In this document: one piece after another, positions 1 to 47,859 of the stretch
Numbering within the stretch: position 1 is the first letter of the stretch
Layout: each line of letters opens with the position of its first letter
NCBI GenBank assembly: GCA_949130485.1
Contig: OX422196.1
Coordinates: forward strand, 2,345,388-2,409,387
Length of the DNA: 64,000 bases
From: Agelas oroides
Taxonomy: Eukaryota; Porifera; Demospongiae; Agelasida; Agelasidae
Reading direction: 5' to 3'
Notes under the pieces: model-generated
The model's database searches: none
Seen by the model: only the letters and a program-made list of their open reading frames with translations
Told to the model about the DNA's origin: nothing
Translations under genes and position numbers: made by a program

Positions 1-173
1 ACTTTTGTACTTTTGCGACAGGTGCACTGCTCATGCTAAACCTCAATACATGGCTTGGAAGCCAAAGTGTGTATGTAGTTTAGCATCTGAGGTTAATCTG
101 CAAATTATGTGCTAAAAGAAAGTGTATTAAAAAAATGTTGATGTTATGAAGTGAAAATCAATATGAAAAGCTG

Positions 174-243
174 GCAGTCTCCAGGAATCAAGCCCCAGGA
201 CACCTCTACCTGGAGCCGCCAGTGCTCTGCTACTGAGCTACAA
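174..243 (-). repeat. tRNA-derived SINE-like piece
   Basis: On the minus strand this holds an A-box-like TAGCTCAGTAGCAG and, about 40 nt later, a B-box-like GGCTTGATTCC. The acceptor stem does not pair, so I read it as a tRNA-derived SINE or tRNA pseudogene rather than a working tRNA. Confidence 0.45.
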
Positions 244-334
244 CAACCAGACAACCACCAGTCCCCATGTACATTTGCAACCACTGTACAGTAACAAAGA
301 ACCTTCTTTTCAAGTATGCAGATTATCTATTTAC

Positions 335-3300
335 CTGGTGTATTTATTCTGTGTATGCATGCTGTGTCATCATCAGCAATCACAACAGGGCAGCCATCGA
401 AATGTATGTGGTTACTCACACAGCTTCCCTACAGATAAGCAAAGTCCAGCAGTGAATCATTGATGGCAAAGGAAAATTACCAAATTGGTAAACAGCTTTA
501 ATGTTTCAAATGCTGTAGCAAAGATTTAGTAAGGTGAGAGGAGGAACTGCTTGTAGAGCAACTTATAATTACGCAGCAAGCCCTACCTTTGCTATATGGT
601 CAAATGTACATTGGCGAAGAATGGTAGTGTTACAAAGGTATGGGTAGGTAGTGGAGTTGTGACAGGACTCCAGGACAAACGCACAACCAAGACCTGATGA
701 TGTACAAGCAAAGATAATAAAATAATCATTGTTACTAAAAGAAATAATGTTGTTTGTGATTCATCAACTGACATGCACATTTCAGTACTTTGGCAAAAGT
801 CTAGGCATCTGATACATTCATTTCTCCCCTCTCAGCATTTAAAGAACAGAAACCTATTTTCTAAACACATGTTGATATTTAGTTATTAAGGCGCAAAAGT
901 GCCTATAGTACATACCTCTTCCCCACTGTAGTTCAAATTGATCATAGTTGTTTATGAATGTGTAGTTCACTTTGTACCATCCTGAGTCCTCAAAGAATGC
1001 CAGGGTGAAGTTGCTGAAGACCGCATAGTCACTGCACATGGAGAGAGATTGGTCTGTCTAAGACATTAAGAGACATGCCATATTAAAGCTTGATTAAACC
1101 TAAGACATTAAGAGACATGCCATATTAAAGGTTGATTAAACCTTTTTAATGCATTAGCTGTGTACTTTAGAGAAACTAAAAAAACAGATGTCACAAGTAA
1201 CAGCTGGGGGTTGAGCTGAGCCACTATAGTCATTCAATTTAGAGCTACCCTGACAGTGTTTGTTATGTAATCAGAAGTCCGTGTGAACACTTGCAACCAG
1301 CCACACATTCACAAGTCTTGTGTGTACTAGGAATCTACTGATAACTATATAGCTATAATAACTGCAAGACTACATAGAGATGATATCAACCACAGTCTTA
1401 CTCGGACAGGAAGGGAGCCATAGTTTCATGGTGTAGTACTCTGGCTTCCCAGTGGGAGCTGCAAAAGAAGATGTTGTGATTATAACTTGTGGAGTGTAAG
1501 AATACTGTATAAAAAACTTCAGTATTTAATATTGATAATTTTTGTTCAGAGGGTGAGGAATAAATTGACAGAAAACAATTCCAGGATCCAGCTGGGATTC
1601 GAACACAAATACTAGTCAGATACTGAAGAGAAGGTTATCTGTTACCAACTTGAGCTAGGAAAATAACATGCCGACGTTTTGACTGAATGCTCCAGTTGAA
1701 ACTTTGGCAAGTTATTTTCCGAGCTCAAGTTGGTAACAGATAACCTTCTCTTCATCTATGCAACAGCCAACTAAGAAACCATTGACAGTCAGATGCTGTG
1801 ACCTTGGAACCTTGGCAGAGGAGTGGAGGACAAGCTACATAAGTAGCATTGCCTATAGAGGCCTCAGCCGAATTCCAACTAATTCTCATTATCAGACCTG
1901 GAACACTGAATGAACTTTGCAACCTTTAAAGTGTTTAACCCTTATTTTGGTAGGTATCTGGGCATGTACTATATAAATACTAGCAAGAAAAAAAGAAATT
2001 GAACATTTTCCGAGACTAGATTACTTTCCTGGTAAACTGTAAAGGTAGTGGGTTACGTAAGCAAGCCCAATAATCGTTTCCGGTTTCCGCCCACTATTGT
2101 ACTGCACGGCCACAGTTGTCTAGTATGTCTTGTTCCCAGGCCTTCCCACCGTCATTGGCGGTTACAGAGCTGCCAGGTTATCCGGGCAGGCGACACGCGC
2201 GGCAGAGCCGTTATGAGTTTCTGTAAGCAATAATCACGATTGACCCGAATTTTACCCGTTCCGGCGGGCGCGAAAAATGCGGTCTGGGAACGAGACTATG
2301 TAGGGCTTGCCCGGGTCTGCAACCGCCAGTCCCCACCGTCCAGTTTTTGATCGCTTGCAGTACTGTACCGGGGAAGGCCTGGGAATGAGGCTACGTCTCT
2401 GCTTCTAGAGTTAGGCAAATGACTGTAGCAGCTGCTTGAGTAGCTCTTCGAAGGGCTAAGTAGCCGTACTGCAAGCGACAAAGGGCATGAAGGCCTGAGA
2501 AGTTTCTATGCTGTCGATCGCTATTGGCTTTGAACTTACCATCCAGCTTACAGCTTATGACTAAAACTTTACGTAGCTCCCTCCAGCATTATTTTCTGTA
2601 GCAGGGTTTGTTATGCAAACAGTACTCACCATGCTGTGGGAGTGAAACGTCATGAAAAATTGTAAACCTTAACCACTGCCTTACGCATTATTTTCTGTAG
2701 CAGGGTTTGTTACGCAAACAGTACTCACCATGCTGTATTTGAACACCAAATTTGGCTATAAGTGATTGCACAACTAGTGAGACGAGACTCTTCATATTAT
2801 GACAACTAATTCAATGTGAAATTACTTACCTGCTACCTTAAGTATACTCTCATGTACAGGACAAGCTGTTGCTTGAGTTGTTCTTGCCAGCCCATAAATG
2901 TAGACTACTGCCCAATGCTAATCGTTTGGTCTTCTGAGTGTTTACACAAGTGCACTATAATCTGATAAACCTAACAAGCAGCTTACAATAATACAGCTGG
3001 CGGTGTTACTTTCCAGGATACATGTAGCTATAGCCTCACACCAGCAAATGTTCAAGGTGCGTAGGTCCTGATTTAGCATGGACCAGATTATCTGGGTATC
3101 TGCTCACAAAACTGGTATACATTGTGCTAATGATCAAGCACTTCTATGCAATTACATCACTAAGCAGTCTGGGTGCCTGGTACACATAATTATTAGCAAT
3201 GACTAGCAATACATGGCTTCATCTGCTTTACATCTGGTAGCTACATGTATCCTGTTTCCTTGGCACTGAGGGGGATCTGGGGGGATGCTCCACTCATGTA

Positions 3301-6300
3301 TTAGGTTGGTTCTGAGTAGATTTATGATTTATCTTTAGTTGCAGAACCAAGCTGACAATTGTAAGCTTCGAGTCAAGTAGCTAAGTTTGTTAGAAGATCT
3401 GGGTGGGTTCTTGTAGCCATTAATTAATAAGATGAGTCTGATTATGGGTTTCATATTATTCCTATGTAGACTGCATTTTTGCCCTGTCTGAAACTGAGTA
3501 GGAACCACAGTAGGTCCTCAGGGCTATGGGCGGTTGGTAATGATGTACTTATGGTACATCTTGTTGGTCTCCAGAATGAGCTGAGTATATTGGAGTTTAT
3601 TCACAATGTGGTGGAGACATATGACCGCTACTTTGAGAGTGTGGTAAGTACCACTTACCATTTGCATTACACACTTTGAAGACGCCTTTCTAGTTCATAC
3701 ATTCTTTTCCCTTAAGGGCAGAAGGACTTTACTCTTTGCAGACAAACTACAGGTGACACTATGCTAGATGAGTAGTGTTTTGATGTGCGGATTCAATTCC
3801 TCAGGGACAGAGCTGACTCGTCCAAACTGGTGCCCGGGCAGGCCTGGGTTAAACTATGGCCCCCACTGTCCTTGTAATTGTAAAGACTTTAAAAACATTA
3901 AAAATGTAAAAAGATGTAGGGATGGGGCTTTGCCAATATGTTGACCTTTGCTATCATGCATTATCCCTACCTTGTTTGCATACTTTTTGGCATGCCATCC
4001 TTACATCTTTTTACATTTTTAATGTTTTTAAAGTCTTGTTTCTGTACTTTTTTTTTATGTTAATCTCAGTTACAGTTAGACTTAAGCCTATTTCAAGTGT
4101 AATCACAACACCAGAACTTGAAACGGTGTTGACAGTTTAGTAGTAGTTCCAGGCATGTAATAATAATGTGTAATATAGCCAGCTAGAACCTGATGAAGGG
4201 CCAACCGCTCTCCCTACCAAACTTGGTGAAACCAATTTCATGATTCAGTTGTCATGACGACTGACCAGCTGCAGCACAGAAAAGCTTTACAGTTCACAAA
4301 AGCTGTGAGTAGGCTATTTTTAGTGTAGCTACAAGTAGGTAGCGCCTTACCTACGTGGTGTTCATAAGCCTTGCCCAATGCCGCGGGGGGAAAAGACCGT
4401 GCCAGCCATGCGTACTGCCCGCTGCCGCTGGCCATTTCGCCTGTGTACTAGTCTCGCTTCCAGACCAATGACCGTGGTCTTTGGTCTGGGAACGAGACTT
4501 CGTGTGCGCATGCGTACAAAATTATAAAATGGCGTCCTAAGCAACGGACAGTAGCCTCATGGCTTTTGTTGACCAGGGTGAATTTGAAGCTATGAAGACG
4601 CTGAGTGGTTGGGAAGCTGCGCGCTGTGATGAGCATCCGTTTCGTGCTAAAATCAAGGTGAGTACTTGAGCCGTTTTCGAGTTATCGTAATTTACAAAGT
4701 GGTCGGAACAAAGAAAGAAAGAAAGAATAACAAAAATGGCACTTTTGCTACCGCACACTTTTGCGTTTAGCTGTCTTCCGCGTGGCTTTTGGCCACTTAT
4801 ATGAGTCTTGCTGATCACAAAGCCACTCAAAGAGGACGTCTGGGCGCTTAAATAAGCTTTTAGCGTGTTTGTGGTGAAGTTATACGGCTTTTGCTTAAGT
4901 ATTGCATATATTGCGCGTCGGCGCCATCCCTACAGAGAGTCTACCGACTCTCTGATATACTCCAAATTTTGGTTTACCTGGTCACACTGTCACCATTCTC
5001 CAGAGGAACAGATGGGAGATCTCTGCAACCAAAGTAGTTTCGTGCCACTTGCAACACCTGATGTGAGAGTTGGTGGAACAATACAGTATGTAACTTACTA
5101 GTATATCTATCTTTAAGCAGCCTTGTATCATCGCTATAATTGAGATATTCACCTGTAAATATCTCCAATTTTAAAATACAAGCACTTTGATTACTGTAGT
5201 ACAGCCAATGTGTAATATGTCAAGTTACTAAAACTGTTTATAAAAACAGCAAAGACCAATATCCGGTAGGGATCTTTACTATCACACAATACTGCAACAA
5301 CATGGTAGCTAGGCATGAAATTTATGGCCTACAGTATCCAAATTTGATCCCTGGGTGATTATTAACCCATACTGTATAAATAGGAGAGTATGTACAACAG
5401 AACACTTTGTGTGGTTCCAGGGGGTGAATTAAAGCAGACTGAACCATTAAAAATCTCTATTAGCCGGTTGTCAATAAAGCACTTTCAGCCTGCATAAACC
5501 TGGCCGGCTCAGTAACCATCACACAGTTGGGAGTTAAGTTTTGTGGCAGTGCTTTTTTCTGCCATGGCAAAAAGTCACAAAATGTTTCAATCTCGTTAGA
5601 GTAACTGGAGGATGGGGAAATTATAATTATTTTATTGCATCACATGTGTATCAAACTATTCATGGAGGCTAACAAGAGGTATGCAGAAGTTGTTACCTTT
5701 GGTGACTTGATAGCAGTAATGGTAGAACCATCATAGTATCCTGTTGTATCAGGTCGATACAAATTCAAACTGCCATCATGGAAGCTGTAACAGAGATGTC
5801 CAGAAGAGCCTACTGGTAAGATGACTAAACAGAGTGTATAGCTATTTGCATTTTGCTCAGGAATGACTGGTGATTTGTGTAGATATCTCATACTTTACTG
5901 TTAACACCAAATCAAATCGCATAATGGGCTTCTTACTTCTGGAACTGTGACTGGGAAAATCCCAGAGCATGAGATATTTCATGGAGGATCAGGTTGAACA
6001 GCACTTCAGGTATGTGATCAGCATCTGAGCTTGCTATAATGTTCTGCAGAGATATAATTTACAAGCGTACATAATTATTCACATTGTCAACAGCAGAATG
6101 TATGCATCACTGAATGCTGAAAGTGACTTACTGATGGACACAGTGTGAGATAGCCAGCAGATGGTCTGCGCCACTGGTCAATAGCACATGAAGAAGCAAG
6201 TCCAAGGGTGCGACTAGAAGAGCAGTAAGCTGTGGGAAGAAATAGATAATGCAATCTTTAGATTTGAAAAAAATACATTTATATAAATTTTTATGCTCAC

Positions 6301-8095
6301 AAATTTATAAGCAAGTGTCTAAAGACACTTGTACACCAATGCTTGGTATACAAAGCTTACATTGAGTCCCTACAAACAGCAAGAAGTCTGTGTTTGCTAT
6401 CCCAATTCCATTGGCTCCACTCTCACGGCAGGACCCGTACAGTGAAGTGCACACCTGTCTTGTACCAAGATACTGGTTAGGAACAGTATATGGCCCACAC
6501 TGGGTAGTTGAATGTAAAATCCTGCATTTTCCTTCATTTGGTCCCAAAGCATACTCATCACAGGTAGGTGGTATTGTCATATTGCCTGAAATCCGACGAA
6601 CCAGAAGAGTGTGGCTTATGAATGAGAGCACTTTCATGAGTGCACCAGTTTCACTGGTCAGCTGTGAACGGAAGGTGCTGGACAGAGGTTCTATGAAGCG
6701 AGGGGTGATTCGTATAGGAGAGAACCCAGCAGCAAACCTCTTCTCATGACCACCACTCCTTGTTTGTATTGTAGGCAGATGATCCAGTGCAATCTGAAAG
6801 GAGTGAGCAGGTGTGTCTAGAGTATACTGGTATTAATCTCAGCGGCTATAGCTACACAGCGATTTACACGTTTCAATAAAGATATAACATAGACCAATCG
6901 ATAGAGCGCTAAAAGACATGCAAGATGATACCCAGTTTGTCAGCAAAACGTCTAGTAAAGGCAGGCTCCCAACGAAAAAATCGAAGGTGCTCCGATTTTC
7001 AAATCTGTTGTACTAGAACTAAGTATCTATCTGAGAGATATAAAAACCGGACTCTAAAAGTTGGTGCTGCAAAGCTATTTTCAGTCAATTCGTCTTGGAC
7101 TTGAAAGGGTTAAGTGCCAAAAATTGGGCGCAGTTTGGTTCAAGTGACTTTTGAAGCTTCGCTATGAAACTAGTGGTACTGATGGATTTCACTTGATATA
7201 TCTTGTGCAAAAATGCCTGGACCAATCAAGTTTGTAGCTGTCAAGAGACTATATTAGCTGTTATTTTATGTTGCAATACATTTCTCCCATAGAAGAATAA
7301 TTGATAGTTTGAAGTGACTTTTGACAAGTAAATTTAGCAAGCACCAGTGCAATTGATTATTTACCATTGGTAGAGTATTAAAATAGCTGGACCACTCGCG
7401 TGGATATCTGTTAAAGGTATGTTCATATATAATCCCCCATATAAAATCAAAAATCCCATAATGGCCATATTTTGACACATAACCCGCTTTATTTATTTTC
7501 GGAAGAACGAAAGTCGTAGAAACTATTGTAACTGTAGTTTACAAACAAGGTCACTTGGTTCTTGGATTTCAGCATACTTGAGTCAAGTTCGTTCGTTCTT
7601 GGATTTTTTGTCGGGACCCCTACAGTGTAAAATTCACTTCGCAATATCTTGAAGTACCGGTACCGATACGTTAAGCGTTTGTATTTGTTTTTACAACAAT
7701 ATAAGGCAAAGCCTAACGAAATGTTATCACTTTGTAGCTCTTTTAACGCCCTATCTACTGATAGTAGTCGCGTTAAAATTGGAGTTTGCTGTCATGAGTT
7801 ATCCTTCCTAGAATTCAATTTTCATTATCGGTACTCCAGACACAGGCGTAGTTAGAATGAGCTACGTCCGATTAATCGTGCGCATCGTCTTCTGAAGGGC
7901 TGTTCCCGGATTTGGTCGAACTATAAATAGTACAGCTCAAACTCAAACTTCAAGTTTACAGACGAATACAATTACACTTGCGCGAACCTTGTCATGGATG
8001 CACTCGTGGGACGCACCGCACTGGCAAGCCAACAGCTGTATCAGGACGGCCGTCCCGGCCATCCAGTACAACACGCTCATTGCTGTGGACTGCAT
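335..8095 (-). CDS. Leishmanolysin-like zinc metalloprotease (M8), copy 1, 3'-partial
   Basis: Ten exons (minus): 8095-7988, 6793-6361, 6229-6132, 6043-5937, 5784-5697, 5057-4978, 1458-1402, 1031-916, 693-587, 428-335; all junctions are GT-AG and phases agree. About 429 residues are in the window; the C-terminus lies beyond the left edge. The start MQS was chosen because copy 2 has the same start and because a hydrophobic signal segment (YWMAGTAVLIQLLA) follows. Zinc site HEISHALGFS lies at about residues 234-243; the distant third ligand is His307 in SHWEARVLHHETM, with Met318 eleven residues later, as in leishmanolysin (His334/Met345). A Cys-rich segment (CAFVLESCHN, QCTFDHIAK) follows. The family is extracellular or membrane-anchored M8 endopeptidases; the substrate is unknown. 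The exon 1 donor could instead be after 7976 (adds VRAS). One intron is 3.5 kb (1459-4977). Confidence 0.9.
1058..1141. repeat. Tandem duplication, about 41-bp unit x2
   Basis: The unit CTAAGACATTAAGAGACATG...TTGATTAAAC occurs twice head-to-tail with one base difference, in the M8 copy 1 intron just upstream of exon 8. Confidence 0.85.
1585..1790. mobile_element. Penelope-like element end, inverted pair
   Basis: A segment of about 43 bp (TTATTTTCCGAGCTCAAGTT onward) at 1712-1755 is repeated in inverted orientation at 1623-1668. The plus-oriented copy matches, almost base for base, the terminus at 48657-48700 downstream of a GIY-YIG endonuclease remnant. The minus-oriented copy continues into a tRNA-like B box (GTTCGAATCCC). 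I read this as the tail-to-tail remnant of a Penelope-like element. Confidence 0.55.
2128..2397. mobile_element. Foldback MITE, 'CTCGTTCCCAGGC' family
   Basis: The left end TTGTTCCCAGGCCTTCCCAC is mirrored by the right end GGAAGGCCTGGGAATGAGGC. An internal inverted copy (TCTGGGAACGAGACTA) suggests two nested members. It lies in the large M8 copy 1 intron. Confidence 0.55.
2588..2742. repeat. Direct repeat, about 53 bp x2, 100 bp apart
   Basis: GCATTATTTTCTGTAGCAGG...ACTCACCATGCTGT occurs at 2588-2640 and again at 2688-2740 with one difference. Intronic; no function seen. Confidence 0.8.
3883..4037. repeat. Inverted repeat with 43-bp arms
   Basis: Arm 3883-3925 (AAGACTTTAAAAACATTAAA...) and arm 3995-4037 are reverse complements with a single mismatch, around a 69-bp loop. 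This is probably a small foldback element in the M8 copy 1 intron. Confidence 0.8.
4450..4500. repeat. Short foldback of the 'GTTCCCAG' family
   Basis: AGTCTCGCTTCCAGACCA and TGGTCTGGGAACGAGACT form a hairpin of about 18 bp around an 11-14 nt loop. The arms match the ends of other elements in the window (2128, 43098, 45765, 59609). Confidence 0.6.
4559..4657 (+). CDS. Orphan plus-strand first-exon candidate inside the M8 copy 1 intron
   Basis: An ATG opens 33 codons (MAFVDQGEFEAMKTLSGW..., ending FRAKIK) followed directly by a strong donor, AAG|GTGAGT. Upstream is a GC-rich stretch with an NRF1-like TGCGCATGCG palindrome at about 4505. This looks like a promoter plus coding exon 1 of a gene nested in the 3.5-kb M8 intron, but I found no downstream exon and do not recognise the product. 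It could be a captured or dead fragment; a TE-like hairpin (4450-4500) lies next to it. Confidence 0.3.
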
Positions 8096-8149
8096 CCACA
8101 CGTAATCCGACTGAATACAAGTCTGCAACTGCGGGTTTGCACATCTGCA

Positions 8150-8235
8150 ACTCACATTTATAGTACCGCGGCGCGCGCTAAAAGTTGTATACCGCGCACA
8201 TCAGTTCCGCGAGCGCTAAACGCGACACTAACTCA
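8150..8235 (-). promoter_or_regulatory. CpG-rich segment upstream of M8 copy 1
   Basis: Just upstream of the first ATG (8095) the otherwise AT-rich sequence becomes rich in CG (CGCGGCGCGCGC, CCGCGAGCGCTAAACGCG). M8 copy 2 has an equivalent CG-rich segment at 53925-54005. This suggests a CpG-type promoter; no TATA box or transcription start can be assigned by eye. Confidence 0.35.
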
Positions 8236-9492
8236 ACACTAACTGTCAGGCAAAGGACTGGACAACACATATGAGTGCTATGCACACATTTCTTGAATGC
8301 CATATAATGTTTAATAGTGCCATGGTCAACTGAAGCACTTTTCAGGCCTCCATGTTTGCTTGCTGAGCCAGTGTAGGCAATGCAGGTTTTCTTTTTCATT
8401 TTTTCCCTAGAAATTTATACTTAGCATAGCAACATCCACACATTGTCATAGTGACTTACTGGATAGACGGTAAGTTTGGCTGAAAATCACACACTTAAGA
8501 GTACACAGTGATATGTTGTTAGCAAGTCACATTGATGAAGCTTGCCAAAGTGCATATAAACCAAGCTTTGTTTAACCATTGCCAATGTCTCAGTGCAGAG
8601 TACACCATAATACCTTGATTCTAACATCTTTATTGAATCAGGTTATCTGACCACGAGTAAATGCCAGTTAAGATGTGGTCTAGAAGCCAAAACAATGCGA
8701 CTGTCTGTAAACTTCAGCATTGTGTGATTTGGAGTCAGGTGTCTGTTAGTTGTATAGCATGTCTAGTCTTACTACAAGACTGCACTATTTGCAGATTTCA
8801 TGATAGAGTAGGTAGCTACACACGCACCACAATCTTGAAGCCACATTTAAATTTAACAGCATGCTTGAACATGTTCAACCCCTTATGTAAGGCTTGGTTC
8901 AGGTTGAAGCCATGCACCTTCTCAGGCAGTACAATAATTTTACTTCCAGCTATAGGCTAGGCTTACATGCATACATAGAAGTCACAACAAGAGACATGGG
9001 TCTTCCATCCAAAAAACCTGCATGGGATCACTCCCCATAGGGAATGGTTAGCCTTGTACTGGGGGGTACGAGGCTAGGAAATGATCAATACTGAAGTGCA
9101 AATTTTCAGCCAGGACTTACTGCAGCTTAGTTAGCTTGTGCTAAGGCTATTAAGCTGTCGCTGTTTACACTGTAACTGTAGCCCATGCATTGGATGCTTT
9201 TCAGCTTTTGGTGTACCAACACCAAAGTGTCAAGTTCATTTGAATAACCCTGTAGACCTGTTGTGTGAACCCTCTGTAGCACTTGAATGCATGCTTAGAA
9301 GCTGCCGGTCATACATTGTTGCATGCCCTGCACTGTAGGCCAAGCATGTAGTACAAGTGGCTCTTTTGGAGAGATGTACTTTGGTATACACTTCACTGAG
9401 ACAATCTATAAGGATTAACTTGTTGACTTCCCATGTAGACTCTCTTGGGAGTATCGAAGTCAATCTCATTGCAACAGTCAAGCTAAATCTCC

Positions 9493-9996
9493 CAGGGGCG
9501 GATCCAGAGATTGAAGAAAGGGGGGGGGGGGGTCACGTGATTGCGTGGGTTTGGTGCGTCTATGCGGCGCGCGCGTATAACGCACAGCGTTCTATAGGGG
9601 GGTCTGGGGGCATGCTCCCCAGGAAAATTTTTTCATTTAGACCATATGAGAGTGCTTCTGAGGCCGTCGGAGACCACCATAACCACGCAAAATTTATGGC
9701 AACTGGACTGTAACTTAGGCGATTCATCGTATATATGGTCGTTTCTCGGAGCCCCTTCCCTTCGGAATCAGCCTTTGTATATGAGGCACTGCCACAGAAC
9801 TGTCTCTTGGGAGCTGCAGATTTGAGTGCTTTATGTTTGCAGGACATGAAGCACTGATTCATATAGAGATGTGCGTCGTGTCGGAGTAGATACGTGCGCT
9901 AAGCGCGCGGTAAACCTCTGCGCTTACTCAGTCCCGAAGGGGGGGGGGGGGGGGGCATGCCCCCCCCCCCCCCCCCCCCCCCCGGATCCGCCCCTG
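9493..9996. mobile_element. hAT-like MITE with long G and C homopolymers
   Basis: Terminal inverted repeats CAGGGGCGGATCC (9493) and GGATCCGCCCCTG (to 9996), with TCTCC on both outer sides as a possible target duplication. Inside are G runs, the motif GGGGGCATGCTCCCCAGGAA shared with the element at 35147, and near the right end a G run, CATG, then a long C run. Confidence 0.65.
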
Positions 9997-10257
9997 TCTC
10001 CATATGTAAGTCTGAGAAACTGACTACCAGGGACATATAGATGTGACAACCATTAGATGCACAGAGCCAATACTGAGAATATTCACACTGCATGACACAT
10101 TGCACATGCATGTTATAAATCAAAGTATAGGTGTCTTAGCTAGTAGCCTAACCTAAACTATGCACAGGAAACCACATATCCTCAACTTGTTTATCTTTAC
10201 AACACAATCAGCAATGATAAATCAAGTCATTGTTAGTATCAGACTAGTACTATTGGA

Positions 10258-45717
<35,460 letters not shown>

Positions 45718-45764
45718 CTGACATATTTATAAACAGCAAAAAAGGATTTGTGAAGTCACGCAAT

Positions 45765-45858
45765 ATATATATATATTAGCCTCGTTCCCAGGCCCGTAGG
45801 GGTTAAAATCTGCGGTTTTAACCCCTACGGGCCTGGGAACGAGGCTAATATATATATA
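45765..45858. repeat. Near-perfect 43-bp-arm palindrome between TA repeats
   Basis: TTAGCCTCGTTCCCAGGCCC followed by GTAGGGGTTAAAA is mirrored exactly after a 7-nt loop (TCTGCGG), and both outer ends pass into TA repeats. Its sequence is the 'CTCGTTCCCAGGC' foldback end. It lies just upstream of the first modelled SRCR receptor exon. Confidence 0.93.
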
Positions 45859-46062
45859 AGCGTGCAATATGCATATGCAGTAATTTGCACACAATGCACA
45901 AGGTTGACAACCACACATACAGAAATGCTTCTATTACTAGGAATACGCATGCGCAGAGTATGCCTCGCGCAGAAGAATATCCGGAAATATGCAAGTAGAT
46001 ATCCGTTGTAACCACGTGTAGCATGTAGGTGCTAGGTGCTGGAGACGAGATATAGCGGTGAA

Positions 46063-46095
46063 GATGGCAAAGTGGTCATCTGAAGAGTTTCAGAA
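46063..46095 (+). CDS. Weak plus-strand first-exon candidate
   Basis: ATG followed by 11 codons (MAKWSSEEFQK) and the donor GTGAGC, preceded within 120 bp by TACGCATGCGCAG (NRF1-like) and CCGGAAAT (ETS-like). It resembles a promoter plus exon 1 reading away from the receptor gene, but no second exon was found. Confidence 0.2.
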
Positions 46096-46807
46096 AGTGA
46101 GCGAAGTGTCATGCGAGTATCTGTCAGACTCTTTCTCCTTTGCCTTACTCTCTTCTGATGCAGTGCCCCTTGTTTCCATCTTCGCTCTCTAGCACAATCA
46201 CGCTTGGACTGCTCCTGCTCCATTTCGGCTCTCGCACGATCTTTTTCACACGTCGATCGCCTCCTGGTTGGACCAGTACCATGTGGCCCCGGTTCCATTT
46301 CGGCTCTCGCACGCGCACGATCTTTCAATCGCCTCCTGGTCAGACCTGTACCACGTGGCTAGCAGTCTGGGGACGAGACCACAGAAACCTTGCCCAAGCA
46401 ATTAAAGTGTGACGGATATATATACATACATACATACAAACGCGAGCTGACTACACTGCACGATTAGTAGCCTCGCACTAAGGCACTCGGCAATTACTCT
46501 AGTTGGTTTCATTGCTGACAACCATCAAGAACTGTCACTTGGACAAATCCATCACAGAAACCATATATGTGACAGCCTATACTTAACTGGATACTGGATG
46601 CTCTTAATTTTTACAGAGAACGAAAACTCCATTGGAACCATTGGAACCATTGGAACCATCATTACAACTGGTGAATGAAACGTATCAACAGTGCAGCAGA
46701 AAATGCACATTTTCTACAATAACACTCTAGAAGGCCTATCACCAAACCTCCAAACAACAGCAAGATCATATCCAAGGACTCGTTTCACCTCACTTAAAGG
46801 CAATTAT

Positions 46808-47056
46808 GGTAGGACAACCTTGGATCACGAGTCTCCAAATCATATGGACAAGTAGCTAAACAGATAAGATCAAGGTATGCACCAAAAATACTGTTCCCTC
46901 TACCTGCTAACATAATGCTTTTCCCACTCACCTCTAGGCCAGGAAGCTATGGCCACAAACCTACTCCCTGTCACTGCCCCTAGAATGGAGCCAAGTTAGC
47001 TACACACATTCCTTAGCTGGATCTCAGGTCGATTTGCAATTCAAGGTTGTCCTACC
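46808..47056. mobile_element. Short relative of the TTAA MITE (249 bp)
   Basis: Begins GGTAGGACAACCTTGGATC and ends ATTCAAGGTTGTCCTACC, matching the ends of 39737-40432; the interior is a deleted version (shared GGCCAGG and CCACAAACCTACTCCCTGTC). The flanking TTAA is no longer intact. Confidence 0.8.
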
Positions 47057-47384
47057 AAAAAAATAATGCAGTACAGCTTTCTGGCCAAAACAGTGTTAAG
47101 GAAATAAAGTTTGTTTATTCAATGTGTGGGCTTTCAGGGATGAACAAATCCGACTCCCCTGTACATGTGGTTGTTACCCTCTGAAAACCTTTCTAGGATT
47201 TGCAAATGCAAGGTAATTACTGCCAAGAATACACTAGCTGCTGACAATGGGGAATATGTCACCAAGAATGATGAGGATACCAATGAAGCCAATGCTGGTA
47301 AACGTGTCGATGTGTTAAAAGTTTGGAAGATGGTGCTATTGAGCACTGCACCACTTATGCCATGCATAGCAGTAGTAACAGACG

Positions 47385-47859
47385 TATAGCGGGTTATTTT
47401 CGTGGGTGGAAACTTTCGTGAAAAGCTGGAAGAGGCCCTCAGAATTAAATTTCGTGGTTTTAAATTTCGTGGCGCGATATTATACTTATGCTCACATAAA
47501 CGTAATGTGAACTTTGAACTCGGTACACGCGAAGCGAATTTTGGTTTCGACGAGTGACGCGCGTAGCCAGGCTCTCACCGGAAAGAGTCTGGCTACGCGA
47601 GACTAGAGGAAAGATGGAGCGCTTCAGTGTCGAGTCTTGCGTGGGAGGCTACCACGTCTACAAAGCACAAACTCCGTTGGTGCTCGCATACCTGAACGAG
47701 AGGTACTGGCCCCGTTTTTTCGTCGTGCTTCTGCCTTGTTCACTTCTCTGTTCACTTCCTCCATCATGACATACGGGACAGCTTGAGAAAAATTTCCTGA
47801 CACCGGGGTTAACCACGAAAATAACGAAAATTAGCACCCCACGGAAATAACCCTCTATA
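47385..47859. mobile_element. MITE carrying a gene-like fragment
   Basis: Ends TATAGCGGGTTATTTTCGTG and (reverse) TATAGAGGGTTATTTCCGTG define a 475-bp element. Inside are a hairpin CGTAGCCAGGCTCTC...GAGTCTGGCTACG and an open frame starting MERFSVESCVGGYHVYKA at about 47612, which resembles a cellular coding start rather than a transposase. Confidence 0.6.

Larger units (their letters stand above)
8096..10257. other. Intergenic region between M8 copy 1 and the SRCR receptor
   Basis: I find no supported gene here. Open frames are short and show neither splice-linked continuity nor domain similarity. The only recognisable content is the CpG-rich stretch near 8200 and the hAT-like MITE at 9493-9996. 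Confidence 0.6.

Noticed and set aside
46032..46328. Arg/Glu-rich minus-strand frame as the receptor's first exon
   Set aside because: No signal peptide, low complexity, and no phase 1 donor that would join it to exon 45717.
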